Positions 25,643-33,821 of a DNA stretch of 64,000 nucleotides are shown piece after piece. Origin of the DNA: Streptomyces prunicolor NBRC 13075. Its GTDB lineage: Bacteria > Actinomycetota > Actinomycetes > Streptomycetales > Streptomycetaceae. How positions within the stretch are numbered: the stretch's first letter is position 1; each line of letters starts with the position of its first letter. Location of the stretch: the NCBI RefSeq assembly GCF_000367365.1, contig NZ_BARF01000084.1:62001-126000 (forward strand). The letters run 5' to 3'. A program made the position numbers and the translations under genes. Under the pieces are notes generated by a model. It saw only the letters and a program-made list of their open reading frames with translations. It searched no databases and was not told the origin of the DNA.

Positions 25643-25975
25643 TCAGCCGTCCAGCGTGTCATCGCGCCGGTTCAGCAGGGCCTGTACGCCGGCCACCGCG
25701 AACCACTCGACGCCGTGCACGATCCACGAGGTGTTCCCCCAGCTGCCGGTGGCGCAGAGGTACGCGAGGAGCGTCACGCCGGACAGCCAGAACCCGAAGC
25801 AGTAGACGCAGCTGATGAGCTGGAGGAGGAAGCCGCGGGGCTGGGAGTCGATTTTGCGGGCGTGCCAGGCGGCGAGCCGTGTCCTGGCCGGGTCGAGGAT
25901 TGAGTCATGGACGCCGAGCTGTGTCGCCCTGTAGGCGGCAAATCCGAGCACAGCGAGCACGGGCAGAGAGATCAC
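25643..25975 (-). CDS. Small membrane protein, DUF1360-like
   Basis: 110 residues from GTG 25975. Two to three hydrophobic segments; the motif LISCVYCFGFWLSG is the CxxCxGFW signature of DUF1360 membrane proteins. These recur next to portal genes of actinophages; their role is unknown. It ends two bases before the portal start, so it is the first gene of the portal-capsid transcript. Confidence 0.7.
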   Translation of the reverse strand: MISLPVLAVLGFAAYRATQLGVHDSILDPARTRLAAWHARKIDSQPRGFLLQLISCVYCFGFWLSGVTLLAYLCATGSWGNTSWIVHGVEWFAVAGVQALLNRRDDTLDG

Positions 25976-26021
25976 AGGCCGCCTCCATCAAGATCCCAGG
26001 TCAGGAACGGCGGCAAGGATA

Positions 26022-26054
26022 CTGCGCGCGCACTGACCTTCAGTGCGCGCGCAG
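26022..26054. terminator. Very strong 15-bp hairpin
   Basis: Perfect 15-bp arms (26022-26036 and 26040-26054) with a three-base loop, made largely of GC alternation. No T-tract follows on either strand. It lies between the late operon start and a gap containing a lone plus-strand gene, so a two-way terminator or insulating structure is likely; a packaging or recombination site is also possible. Confidence 0.5.
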
Positions 26055-26074
26055 TGCGCAGTAGGCGGGCGGGA

Positions 26075-26167
26075 TCAGAACAGGGCGATCGTTTCGATGT
26101 CGCCCGCGTCGAGGTCTTCCGCCGTCAGCTCTAGCGCGGCGGCGACGCCCCTCCACCGCAGCGACCT
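26075..26167 (-). pseudogene. Possible truncated gene end
   Basis: A 30-codon open stretch ending in TGA at 26075 (LELTAEDLDAGDIETIALF at its end) has the look of a real protein C-terminus but has no start codon and an in-frame stop just upstream. It may be the remnant of a gene disrupted when the 26.4-kb gene entered. Confidence 0.25.
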
Positions 26168-26383
26168 TCAGGCTGTGGGCGTGCGGGGCGGGACAGATCC
26201 AACTGGCAGCACGTCCGCGACGGTGCTTGCATGGAGATTGAGCTATGCCCTCGTGTGAGCACCGAGGAAGGTCCATCTACGCGCTCACCTGCCCCGGCTT
26301 TCGGCGCCCGTTTGCAGCGCACAGCAGCATGCCGGACAGGAGCAGGTCTGCACGACGCAATTCATCAACCAGAGGTGGCAACC
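26168..26383. other. Non-coding stretch before a plus-strand gene
   Basis: No convincing gene on either strand. It should hold the promoter of the plus-strand gene at 26384, but no clear -35/-10 pair was found. A ribosome site (AGAGGTGG) lies just before 26384. Confidence 0.3.
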
Positions 26384-26947
26384 ATGCCCGCGACCGCCAC
26401 AAAGATCGACTCCACGTGTCATTCACCACTGTTGTTCATCGGGGGCGTGCTCTTGCGCCCGTCGGCCCCGGGAGCCCTCGAGCAGTTTCCAGACGCGAAA
26501 TACGTACTCGGCGTGGACATTATCGGCCCGCCCGAGTACAGGGTTGTACTGGATAACCTCATGCTGTTCCTCACCATCACGGATCCCCCCTTGAACGCGG
26601 ACGGGACCGGGGTGTTCTTCGTCCAGCATGCGGATACCGGCTGGCTTTGGGGCCTCCCCGTAAGTGACGCCACACCCCCAGGTATGGACGGCTGGAAGGA
26701 AGACCCGCACCAGCCGCATCAGCCCACGAGGCGACTGCGAGGCCGGAAGCTCCATGACGCGATCTGGTCGGGCCCCGCTAACGGCTCGACCTACTGGATC
26801 GGCGTGAACGGCTTGAAAGACACGCAAACTTTGTCCTTCACCGCCTACCCGATGGCAGAGAAGGCTGTCGCTACCACGAGCGGATGCACTATCCAGATGA
26901 CGGGCCTCAGCATCAACGAAAATCTCAACGGGACTTGGGGCGGTTAG
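26384..26947 (+). CDS. Lone plus-strand hypothetical protein (moron candidate)
   Basis: 187 residues from ATG 26384, six bases after GAGGTGG; longer in-frame starts upstream lack a ribosome site. Beta-rich, no membrane segment, no recognised family. Segments such as GVFFVQHADTGWLWGLPVSD and STYWIGVNG suggest a small beta-sandwich. It is the only plus-strand gene in the first 51 kb, sits in a gap between late operon and terminase, and so looks like an independently expressed insertion. Confidence 0.6.
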   Translation: MPATATKIDSTCHSPLLFIGGVLLRPSAPGALEQFPDAKYVLGVDIIGPPEYRVVLDNLMLFLTITDPPLNADGTGVFFVQHADTGWLWGLPVSDATPPGMDGWKEDPHQPHQPTRRLRGRKLHDAIWSGPANGSTYWIGVNGLKDTQTLSFTAYPMAEKAVATTSGCTIQMTGLSINENLNGTWGG

Positions 26948-26968
26948 CCCCCAACAACCCCAGCCCGG

Positions 26969-27214
26969 TCAAAACAAAGACATCGCTTCAACGTCTCCGA
27001 CATCTCCGTCTTCGGTCTCCACGAGCTGCAGCTGCTCGCCGGGCACCAGCAGGGGCACGATCGAGAGCGAGCCGGGGCAGGACACCAGGGAATCGTCGTG
27101 CAGGCGGCGCCGACCGGGCGGGTCGTGACGCCACACACGGCCTTTGCCGGGGCGTCCGGCAACCATCCCGGCGGCGACCCCCCGGCCACAGCTTTCGCAC
27201 TCGACACGCGGCAT
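26969..27214 (-). CDS. Small cysteine-containing protein after the terminase
   Basis: 81 residues from ATG 27214 (GGTGGG upstream); a GTG two codons earlier is possible. It starts with PRVECESCGRGVAAG and contains WRHDPPG and LVSCPGS, a pattern I recognise from small unassigned actinophage proteins, with paired cysteines likely to bind zinc. Lies 68 bases after the terminase stop. Confidence 0.6.
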   Translation of the reverse strand: MPRVECESCGRGVAAGMVAGRPGKGRVWRHDPPGRRRLHDDSLVSCPGSLSIVPLLVPGEQLQLVETEDGDVGDVEAMSLF

Positions 27215-27282
27215 CTTCACGCCCACCAGTGTGCCCGGGACGGTGTATGCCGCCGCGCCCCGGACGGCCACGGCCGATGCCG

Positions 27283-28875
27283 CTACCGGCCGATACGGCG
27301 CCCGTACGGGGACGCCGGCCGGTTCGGCTGCACACTGCCCGGTATGCCGCTGCGGGCGCCGCCCTGGGGGGCCTGCGCGAGCGGGGCGTGGACGATGGCG
27401 CCCGCGTTGGCCTCCGGGATCAGCCCGTACACGAGGACACAGGAGGCGTCGATCCGGCCCGGCGAATCGGGGTCCGTGGGCTGCCAGGTCGACCACTCGC
27501 GTTCCATGTCGGGGAACAGGCCACGGAAGCGGACCTTGTCCTGCACCATCTGCTGGGCGATCGGCTCCGCCCGCAGCAACTTCCCCTGCTTGGCCCGCAC
27601 CGGCAGGATCGCCGGCATGAGGACGTTCTTGGGTATCTCCTCGTCCCGCTGGAGCTTCTCCCACGACGTCTGGATCGCCAACACACACATGTCCCGGCCG
27701 AAGTTCCACTCGACGTAGATGATCGACGCGTTCGTGCGGTACGCGAGCCGACAGGCGGCCATGGACCACTCGGCCGACGACATCGGCGCCGACACGTCGT
27801 CGGTGATCCACACGCGGCCGTCGTCGCCGAGGAAACCACCGATGACACCGGCAACGTCCCGGCCGCCACCCGACGGGTCGATCGACACGGCGATCTTCTG
27901 CGGCTCCACGGGCGTGGTGGTGTCACGCAGCAGGCGCAGCAGTTCCTCGGACACAAGCGCTCCTTCACCAGGCTGGGGGTCGCCCTGGTAGAGGGCGTGC
28001 CAGTCCCGGACGATCGACGTTGCCTTCTTCTGCGCCCACCACGCCTTCAACCTGGCGACGGCCCGGCTGGGGATCTTCGGGTGGGGCAGCGGCTCCCCGG
28101 GCTCGCGGCCGAGCGGGTCCTCGCCGAACTTGGGGTCGGCGACCGCGGGGAGGTGGATCACCTTCCACCGGCCGCCGTCCTCGATGCGGCCCTCTTCCTG
28201 GATACGGCGCCCGGCGAAATCGTCGGGGTGCCAGCGGGTCTGGATCGCCACCACGGCGCTGCGGTCGGGCTGGAGGCGGGACAGGGCCGCCGAGCTGTAC
28301 CAGTCGTGCAGGGCACGCCGTGCGGCCTCCGATTCGGCGTCGGCGCGGTCCTTGTGCGGGTCGTCGATGATCAGAAGGTTCACGTCGAAGCCGGTGAGGC
28401 CCTTGCCGACGGACACTGAGCGGCAGCCGCCGCCCGCGGTGACCTCCCAGTCCTGCATCGCCCCGGAGCCGGGCTTCATCCGCAGCTCCCACTCGTCGCC
28501 GTACTCCTCGACGTAGCCGCGGATCCTCTTGCCGCGCCGGAGCGCCAGGTCGTCGCCGTACGAGGTGACCGCGACCTTGTCCACGGGGAACGTGCACAGC
28601 CACCAGAACGGGAACCACTCCGCGACCGTCGTGCTCTTCCCGACCTGGGGCGGGGTCAGGATCAGCAGCCGGTCGTACTCGCCCCGCCCCACCTCGGCCA
28701 GCGCATCGCCGATGAGCTTCAGGTGCGGGCGCATCCGGAAGTTCCGGTCGAGGCCGCGGGCGAGCGTCACCGGATCCCGCAGCAGGTCAGCGCTCATCGC
28801 CCGGCGTGCCGCCTCCAGCTGCCGGTAGACCTCCTCGTCATCCTGGTGTGCCAGCTCGTCCACGGCCGTCGTCAC
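27283..28875 (-). CDS. terL: Terminase large subunit
   Basis: 530 residues from GTG 28875. The ATPase part has Walker A TPPQVGKST (74-82) and Walker B LLIIDDP (167-173), with the coupling QTRWHPDDFAG motif following. The RNase H-like nuclease begins at about residue 325 with VSIDPSGGGRDVAG, giving the first metal-binding Asp. It pumps DNA into the prohead and cuts concatemers. Start overlaps closely with the terminase small subunit gene upstream (3-base gap). Confidence 0.93.
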   Translation of the reverse strand: MTTAVDELAHQDDEEVYRQLEAARRAMSADLLRDPVTLARGLDRNFRMRPHLKLIGDALAEVGRGEYDRLLILTPPQVGKSTTVAEWFPFWWLCTFPVDKVAVTSYGDDLALRRGKRIRGYVEEYGDEWELRMKPGSGAMQDWEVTAGGGCRSVSVGKGLTGFDVNLLIIDDPHKDRADAESEAARRALHDWYSSAALSRLQPDRSAVVAIQTRWHPDDFAGRRIQEEGRIEDGGRWKVIHLPAVADPKFGEDPLGREPGEPLPHPKIPSRAVARLKAWWAQKKATSIVRDWHALYQGDPQPGEGALVSEELLRLLRDTTTPVEPQKIAVSIDPSGGGRDVAGVIGGFLGDDGRVWITDDVSAPMSSAEWSMAACRLAYRTNASIIYVEWNFGRDMCVLAIQTSWEKLQRDEEIPKNVLMPAILPVRAKQGKLLRAEPIAQQMVQDKVRFRGLFPDMEREWSTWQPTDPDSPGRIDASCVLVYGLIPEANAGAIVHAPLAQAPQGGARSGIPGSVQPNRPASPYGRRIGR

Positions 28876-28878
28876 GGG

Positions 28879-29475
28879 CTACGCCTCCTCGTCCTCGTCG
28901 TCGCTGCCGTCCACGGCCTTGATCCGCTGGTTCACCGACGCCGCCAGCTCACTCAGGCGGGCACGCCGCTGCTCCGGCGGCATCTGCGCGAACTCGGCGA
29001 ACTGGTGCGCCAGCGCGTTGGTGCCCTCGCTGGTGACGGCGATCGTCTCCGTGGGGTCACCGAACAGGACACGCCGGTGCCGCATCGCGACGTCCATCAG
29101 CCGGATGAAGTCACCGGCCGACAACTCGGCCGCGTTCAACGTCGTCAGCCGCTGCGCCAGCTTGCCGATCGCTGCGCCGAGGATCTTCGCGTCGGTCTCT
29201 GCGGCCCTGCGGCGCTCCTCCAGCCACATCGCCTCGTACTGCCGGTCCAGGTGCCGGTCGTAGGCCTCGACGCGCTCACGCCACCGGTACTGGGCGGCGA
29301 GGTTCCTCACGTGCCCGTACGCGAGTGTCAGCCTCCGTGCGGCTTCGGTCAGGGTGCGGGTCCTGCCGAGGTCCCTGTAGGTGGCGAACTGTCCGTGTTT
29401 GTGGGGGGTCTCGTTGGGCTGACGTTCCCACGGGTCGAGTTCGGGGCTCAGGGTGATGGGTGGACGGGTGCTCAT
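28879..29475 (-). CDS. terS: Terminase small subunit
   Basis: 198 residues from ATG 29475 (ATGA overlap). Residues ~38-75 form a helix-turn-helix followed by YRWRERVEAYDRHL, the usual signature of actinophage small terminases that recognise packaging sites. A helical middle should oligomerise, and the C-terminus is acidic (DGSDDEDEEA) for docking to the large subunit. It directly precedes terL. Confidence 0.8.
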   Translation of the reverse strand: MSTRPPITLSPELDPWERQPNETPHKHGQFATYRDLGRTRTLTEAARRLTLAYGHVRNLAAQYRWRERVEAYDRHLDRQYEAMWLEERRRAAETDAKILGAAIGKLAQRLTTLNAAELSAGDFIRLMDVAMRHRRVLFGDPTETIAVTSEGTNALAHQFAEFAQMPPEQRRARLSELAASVNQRIKAVDGSDDEDEEA

Positions 29476-29687
29476 GTGGCCCGTTCCTCCCGTCGTGCGG
29501 TGCCTTCGTAGCGGTAGAGCCATAGGGGGCCGTCGTCTGCCGGGTTCACGTGACGCCGGTAGACGAGTCGGTAGCCGTCGGCGTTGCGGAGCTCGCAGGT
29601 GTGGGGCGGGTTCCAGGGGTCTGCGGGGATGGCGAGGAGTTGCCCGTCGACGGGTCCGCCCGCGAACTGGATGCCGACGCTGCTCAT
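29472..29687 (-). CDS. Small hypothetical protein before the terminase
   Basis: 71 residues from ATG 29687, overlapping both neighbours by four bases. Beta-rich, with FAGGPVDGQ and YRLVYRRHV; this GGPxDG opening recurs in small unassigned actinophage proteins. No function known. Confidence 0.6.
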   Translation of the reverse strand: MSSVGIQFAGGPVDGQLLAIPADPWNPPHTCELRNADGYRLVYRRHVNPADDGPLWLYRYEGTARREERAT

Positions 29688-30613
29688 GACGGGTCGCTGG
29701 GGACGTGGTTGGGTCCGGAGAGGTATTCGCCGGCGAGGCGTTCGAGGAGCCGCCAGCCCTGCCCCTGCTCGATCTCGCCTCGGCCTTCTGCGGCTGCGAT
29801 GGCCTTGTTGATCGTGACGGCCGCGGGTGCGGGCAGGGTGCGGGCGCCGAGGACGGTCTCGAGTCCGACGTGCCCGGAGTGGAGGTGGGTGCCGTCGGGT
29901 GCGGTGTAGCCCTCGGCGAGTTCGTCGAGGTGGCGCTCGACGATGGCGAGGATGGCGTGGAGGGCGGTGGCCACGTTGCCGACCTTGTGCGCGGCATGTG
30001 TCGAGGCGAGCGTGTCCAGGGTCTGCTCGTAGTCGGCGCGTGCGGCGAGCCAGGACTCGTTCTGCCCGAGGCGCGCCTGGTTGAAGGCTTCGCGGGCGGC
30101 TTCGAGCTCCATGGGCAGGAAGATCAGGCTCACGGTGGCGAAGTCGAGGTTCGCTTCGGAGAGGCCTTCGGGGCTGACCTCGGCGAGGAGCTGGAGCTGT
30201 GCGTCGTCGAGGCCGGAGTAGGCCCGCCAGTCGACGTCTTCGATCTGGTCGTACAGCTGCTGGAGGGTCGCCGGGTCGTCCTTGCCGGTGATGGCGTTGT
30301 GCGACAGCTGCCGGGCGATCAGCTGGTCCTTCTCCTGCGGGTCGTCGATGAGCAGGCAGGTGATCTCGTCGAGTCCGGCTTCCACGGCCGCGTCGCACCT
30401 GTGGTTGCCGGACACGATGAGCTCGGCGCCCTCCGGGTATTCGCCGGCCCCGTAGATGAGCGGGACGGAGGTGAGGCAGCCGTCGGCCTTGATGTTGGCA
30501 ACGAGCCGGTCGTACTCCTCCTTGGTCTGGTAGTGCGCGTTGACGGCGAGGCGGGTGAGGGCGCGCGGGTCGCGCTGGACGAGGCGGGGCCGGATTCGAC
30601 TGCTGGTGGTCAT
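29684..30613 (-). CDS. ParB/sulfiredoxin-fold protein (IbrB-like)
   Basis: 309 residues from ATG 30613. Residues ~22-105 are a ParB N-terminal domain: NIKADGCLTSVPLIYGAG, then VSGNHRCDAAVEAG in place of the usual G-E-R-R box. LSHNAITGKDD follows, typical of phage ParB-like proteins near the terminase. There is no obvious ParB DNA-binding helix-turn-helix, so a nuclease, CTPase or DNA-modification accessory is more likely than partition. It overlaps the next upstream gene, whose neighbour is a PAPS-reductase-like gene; ParB-like plus PAPS-reductase-like pairs are known (IbrA/IbrB). Confidence 0.7.
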   Translation of the reverse strand: MTTSSRIRPRLVQRDPRALTRLAVNAHYQTKEEYDRLVANIKADGCLTSVPLIYGAGEYPEGAELIVSGNHRCDAAVEAGLDEITCLLIDDPQEKDQLIARQLSHNAITGKDDPATLQQLYDQIEDVDWRAYSGLDDAQLQLLAEVSPEGLSEANLDFATVSLIFLPMELEAAREAFNQARLGQNESWLAARADYEQTLDTLASTHAAHKVGNVATALHAILAIVERHLDELAEGYTAPDGTHLHSGHVGLETVLGARTLPAPAAVTINKAIAAAEGRGEIEQGQGWRLLERLAGEYLSGPNHVPSDPS

Positions 30614-31953
30614 CGCATGTCCTTGCCGTGCTTGGTCTTCCAGAGGGTGAGCGCTTCGATCAGGTCGTAGGCGCCGAGGGGACCGCCGTACTGGAGCTGG
30701 TAGCGGTGGATGCCGTCCGCGCCCGGCTCGGTCCGCTTCTGCAGCTTCACGCCGGGGATGCCCCGCCCGTACTTCGCGCTGTTGGGCCGGTCGGTGAACG
30801 CGGTGGTGGCCCAGCCGTCAATCCGCTTCGACAGCGAGCGTTGGACGAGGAGCTGCGCCTCCTTCGTGGAGGCGGCCATCACGATGAGCTTCGACAGGCG
30901 CCGGTAGCGGGTCCACGACACCGGGAAGTCCGACATCAGGTAGGCGGTGTTCGGGTCGAACTTGGGCGGCAGGTAGGCGAACGCGCCGATCAGCTTCCCG
31001 TCGACCGCCACCCCGCACGCGATCAACGGGCTGCCGGGCTTGATCGTCTTCGACATGAACTGGGAGCGGATCGCCGCGAACTGCCCGGCGTTGAGGACGT
31101 GCAGGCTCATGCGGTCGCCGAGGTCCTCGTTCTGCCCGATCTTCGGCATGGGGATCGGCTCGACGGGCTGCCGGGGGCCGACGATGCGGCGCGGCCCGGC
31201 CGCCGCGTACACGTAGATCGGCAGGCCGCGGTTCGCGGTCTGGACGACGCCGGCGAGCTTGTCCCGCAGCTCGGGGCGTTCGATGTGCAGGCCGAGGACC
31301 CAGTTGGGCCGGTCCTGGACCTGCTCGATGATGCGTTCCTTGCCGTCCTCGGTGAGCTCGTCGAAGGCTGGCTCGGGCCAGTTGAACGCGGCGTCGATGG
31401 ACGCGAACTGCGCCTGGTAGTCCTTCGCGTAGAACGGCGGGAACATCACCACGGGGGCGTCGGCGGGCACCTCCTGGTCGAGGTAGTCGCGGACGTCGCC
31501 GGCGAAGAACGAGCCCAGCTTCGTTTGCAGGCCGCGGAGCTTGCTGGCGGTCTTGTCGTGCATCCGCTCCCACTGGTCGCGGGTGGCGTCCATCATCCGC
31601 CGGTAGTAGGCGCCGTCCTTGCCGACGTACTGGAGGAAGCGGGTGCCGAGCATGAGGGTGGCGAGGAGGTCGGTGCGGTCCTCCAGGTAGGGCTTGAGCC
31701 AGCCGAGGGACTCCTCGTACTCCTCGCGCAGGGTGTAGTTGAGGTCGTCCCCGGCGAGGTACCAGCCGAGGGCGCACGAGTACGCCTGGATGTCGTTGCC
31801 GTGGACGCGGCGGGAGTCGCCGAACCGGGCGTGCAGCACGCGTTCGATCGTGAAGTTTCCCGAGCAGCCGACGTAGATGTCTTCGCCGGGCCACGTCCCG
31901 GCGTGCTCGTAGATGATCGAACGGAGGGGCGCGGGTATCGAGCCGTGGAACAT
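30610..31953 (-). CDS. DNA methyltransferase-like / GNAT-like fusion, possible base-modifying protein
   Basis: 447 residues from ATG 31953 (AGGAG seven bases upstream). The N-terminal half has VGCSGNFTIERVL (28-40), like a class I methyltransferase motif I of the D12 type, and FPPFY (171-175) in place of DPPY. The C-terminal part (~300-410) with VAVDGKLIGAFAYL and RRLSKLIVMAASTKEAQLL resembles GNAT acyltransferases, and loosely phage Mu Mom. The methyltransferase match is moderate and the acyltransferase match weak. Overlap with the ParB-like gene suggests they act together. Confidence 0.5.
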   Translation of the reverse strand: MFHGSIPAPLRSIIYEHAGTWPGEDIYVGCSGNFTIERVLHARFGDSRRVHGNDIQAYSCALGWYLAGDDLNYTLREEYEESLGWLKPYLEDRTDLLATLMLGTRFLQYVGKDGAYYRRMMDATRDQWERMHDKTASKLRGLQTKLGSFFAGDVRDYLDQEVPADAPVVMFPPFYAKDYQAQFASIDAAFNWPEPAFDELTEDGKERIIEQVQDRPNWVLGLHIERPELRDKLAGVVQTANRGLPIYVYAAAGPRRIVGPRQPVEPIPMPKIGQNEDLGDRMSLHVLNAGQFAAIRSQFMSKTIKPGSPLIACGVAVDGKLIGAFAYLPPKFDPNTAYLMSDFPVSWTRYRRLSKLIVMAASTKEAQLLVQRSLSKRIDGWATTAFTDRPNSAKYGRGIPGVKLQKRTEPGADGIHRYQLQYGGPLGAYDLIEALTLWKTKHGKDMR

Positions 31954-32036
31954 GGGCCGCTCCTGAAGTCCGTCTGCGCAGGTTGCGCACCTGCGCGTTT
32001 GTCGGCCCATTGTCGGCGGTCGCGTGGAATGCGGAA

Positions 32037-32065
32037 GGCCCTCCCCGGGGACTGCGGGGAGGGCC
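32037..32065 (-). terminator. Hairpin after the tRNA gene
   Basis: Perfect 10-bp GC-rich arms (32056-32065 and 32037-32046) with a nine-base loop, eight bases after the tRNA 3' end in the direction of transcription. No strong T-tract. Confidence 0.6.
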
Positions 32066-32072
32066 AATCGTG

Positions 32073-32147
32073 TGGAGCGCCGGCCAGGGCTTGCACCTGG
32101 ATCGCCCGACTGGAAGTCGGGCCGTGTTGCCTTACACGCACCAGCGC
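32073..32147 (-). tRNA. tRNA-Gly (anticodon TCC), CCA encoded
   Basis: Reading 32147 to 32073: a 7-bp acceptor stem with one G-T pair, a D arm (CGTG/CACG with GG in the loop), an anticodon stem CCCGA/TCGGG around loop CTTCCAG (anticodon TCC), a four-base variable loop, a T stem CCAGG/CCTGG, discriminator T and encoded CCA. The T loop TGCAAGC has G instead of T at position 55, which is unusual. It would read GGA, a minor glycine codon in high-GC hosts. Located between two gene groups, with a terminator-like hairpin after it. Confidence 0.85.
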
Positions 32148-32285
32148 GGGTGGCGGTCGCGCCGCTGCTCGAACGACCGGCCGATCGGGATCTTACCTCA
32201 GCTCCACCGGGTGCGCAGTTCGCAGCAGTGCGCAGCGGGTTTCCCTGTGCCGAGTGGAGAGCACTTCGTGGAGCGCGGCCAAGGC

Positions 32286-33227
32286 TCAGCCCTGCCAGCA
32301 GGCGACGGCTTCGACCCGCGAGGACCGCTCGGCCTCCGCGATGATCTCGGCCATGGACAGGTCGTTGCGGAAGCGGTGCCCGATCTTCTCCTCGATGCGG
32401 GCCAGGCGGGCGGCGGGCTCCGGGTTGAGCTGAGCCGACAGCACGAGCGCCGACTTGGACGCGAGGACGCAGAACATGCAGGACAACCTTGGCATTCCGG
32501 CGAGGTATGCCGGGTGTTTGCGCAGGCCGGACGCTTCGACGGCCGCCCACACGTCGACGGTCGACCAGGTGTGCACCGGATACCAGACGTCGACGTGGCG
32601 GAGGGTGTTCGAGGCGCCCCAGCCGGGGCCGACGCCCTTCGGCACGGGCTGCTTGCGCGCCTTGTACTTCTCGGCCTTGGCCCGACGCGGTACGCACGCA
32701 TCGCAGGGACATGTCCAGGCGCCTTCGTGGGTGAAGGCGAGCAGTTTGCGGCGGGCCGGGGACTCCTCGGCGCGTATGCCCATGACGTTGAGGATGCGGA
32801 CGCGGCCGGTGTGCCCCGCCTCTCGTGACTCTTGGACGAGGCGGGTCATCAGGGTCCGCACCGGGCCGCGCTTGAAGTCCGATGTGCACCAGCGGTTGTC
32901 GGCGTCGGGGAACATGCCCCGCTCTTCGATCCGGTCGATGAGGTCGCCGCCCGTGCGGGCGACGACTTCGAACCGCAGCCCGTAGTAGGCGGCGTGCTCG
33001 GCGGCCAGCTCCTTCGTGCCTTCCCACTCGGCGGAACCGAGGTCGGCGTGCACGCACACGATGCGGTCGAGGACGTCGGCGTCGCGCGCGGCCCAGAACA
33101 GCTCGTAGAGCATCGCGATCGAGTCCTTGCCGCCCGAGATGTTCGCGATGATCCAGTCGTACGAGGCGAGGTCGGGGAGGTCCGACCCGAAGCCGGGCAG
33201 GTCGAATGCCAACTGCGCCGTAGACAT
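32286..33227 (-). CDS. PAPS reductase-like / adenine nucleotide alpha hydrolase
   Basis: 313 residues from ATG 33227 (AGGAG upstream). The PP-loop SGGKDS (31-36) binds ATP; RWCTSDFK and MGIRAEESPAR follow as in PAPS reductases. Zinc-type cysteines occur at CPCDAC and at SCMFCVLAS near residue 260. Phage members of this family are linked to sulphur-containing or other nucleic-acid modification rather than sulphate assimilation. Neighbours (methyltransferase/acyltransferase-like and ParB-like) support a modification role. The sulphur acceptor is unknown. Confidence 0.8.
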   Translation of the reverse strand: MSTAQLAFDLPGFGSDLPDLASYDWIIANISGGKDSIAMLYELFWAARDADVLDRIVCVHADLGSAEWEGTKELAAEHAAYYGLRFEVVARTGGDLIDRIEERGMFPDADNRWCTSDFKRGPVRTLMTRLVQESREAGHTGRVRILNVMGIRAEESPARRKLLAFTHEGAWTCPCDACVPRRAKAEKYKARKQPVPKGVGPGWGASNTLRHVDVWYPVHTWSTVDVWAAVEASGLRKHPAYLAGMPRLSCMFCVLASKSALVLSAQLNPEPAARLARIEEKIGHRFRNDLSMAEIIAEAERSSRVEAVACWQG

Positions 33228-33360
33228 CGGGAACGCTCCTGGGGGCTGGTGGGCGGGGCGGGAGTGCGCGCCATGGGGCCGTGTGGATCTCGTGGAGGGC
33301 CTGGGGGCTGCCGCTTGGGGTGGTGGAGTGCTCGGGGTGTTGAGGTGCTTAGATCCGCAG

Positions 33361-33395
33361 TGAGGCCGGGGAACGCTGCCTGTTCCCCGGCCTCA
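33361..33395 (-). terminator. Intergenic hairpin
   Basis: 14-bp perfect arms (33382-33395 and 33361-33374) around the loop AGGCAGC, starting 12 bases after the stop of the 33.4-kb gene. The same loop recurs at 33.79 and 35.89 kb. No T-tract, as is usual in Streptomyces. Confidence 0.65.
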
Positions 33396-33406
33396 CCCCG
33401 CGGTGG

Positions 33407-33742
33407 CTACTCGGGTTCCTCGTAGCTGGGGGTGGTGCAAGGCCAGCACGCGGCAAGAGCGTGGGAGGCGTAGACGAGGGCCTGCGGGCGGGTGTCGAAC
33501 CGGGCGGCGTCCTCGGGGTTGTGAGCGCAGCGCTCGTGCAGCACACCGACGTTCCTGGTGAGCAGGGTGGTCTCGCTGCCGCTGCGGATGACGTAGGGGC
33601 CGCCGCCGTCGATGTCCTGCACCTCGTAGTGCTCCGGGCCGTCGTCGGACGTCACGATGCGGGACAGGATGGCGATCGCGTCCGGGGTGAGGACGAGGCT
33701 CACGCTCCGGGTGACTTCGACCGCGTACGGGCTGGTGCTCAT
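33407..33742 (-). CDS. Hypothetical protein
   Basis: 111 residues from ATG 33742 with AAGGGA upstream. Beta-rich first half (VSLVLTPDAIAILSRIV, then YVIRSGSETTLLTRN), a helix, and a C-terminal CWPC pair. No family recognised. Separated from both neighbours by hairpins, so probably a single-gene unit within the early region. Confidence 0.55.
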   Translation of the reverse strand: MSTSPYAVEVTRSVSLVLTPDAIAILSRIVTSDDGPEHYEVQDIDGGGPYVIRSGSETTLLTRNVGVLHERCAHNPEDAARFDTRPQALVYASHALAACWPCTTPSYEEPE

Positions 33743-33776
33743 GGCGTTCCCTTTCAGAGCTGGTTGGATGGCGCGA

Positions 33777-33805
33777 GGCCGGGGAGCGCTGCCTGCTCCC
33801 CGGCC
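33777..33805 (-). terminator. Intergenic hairpin
   Basis: 11-bp perfect arms (33795-33805 and 33777-33787) with loop AGGCAGC, 17 bases after the stop of the 33.8-kb gene. Confidence 0.6.
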
Positions 33806-33821
33806 CTCGTCTGCTGCTGGG

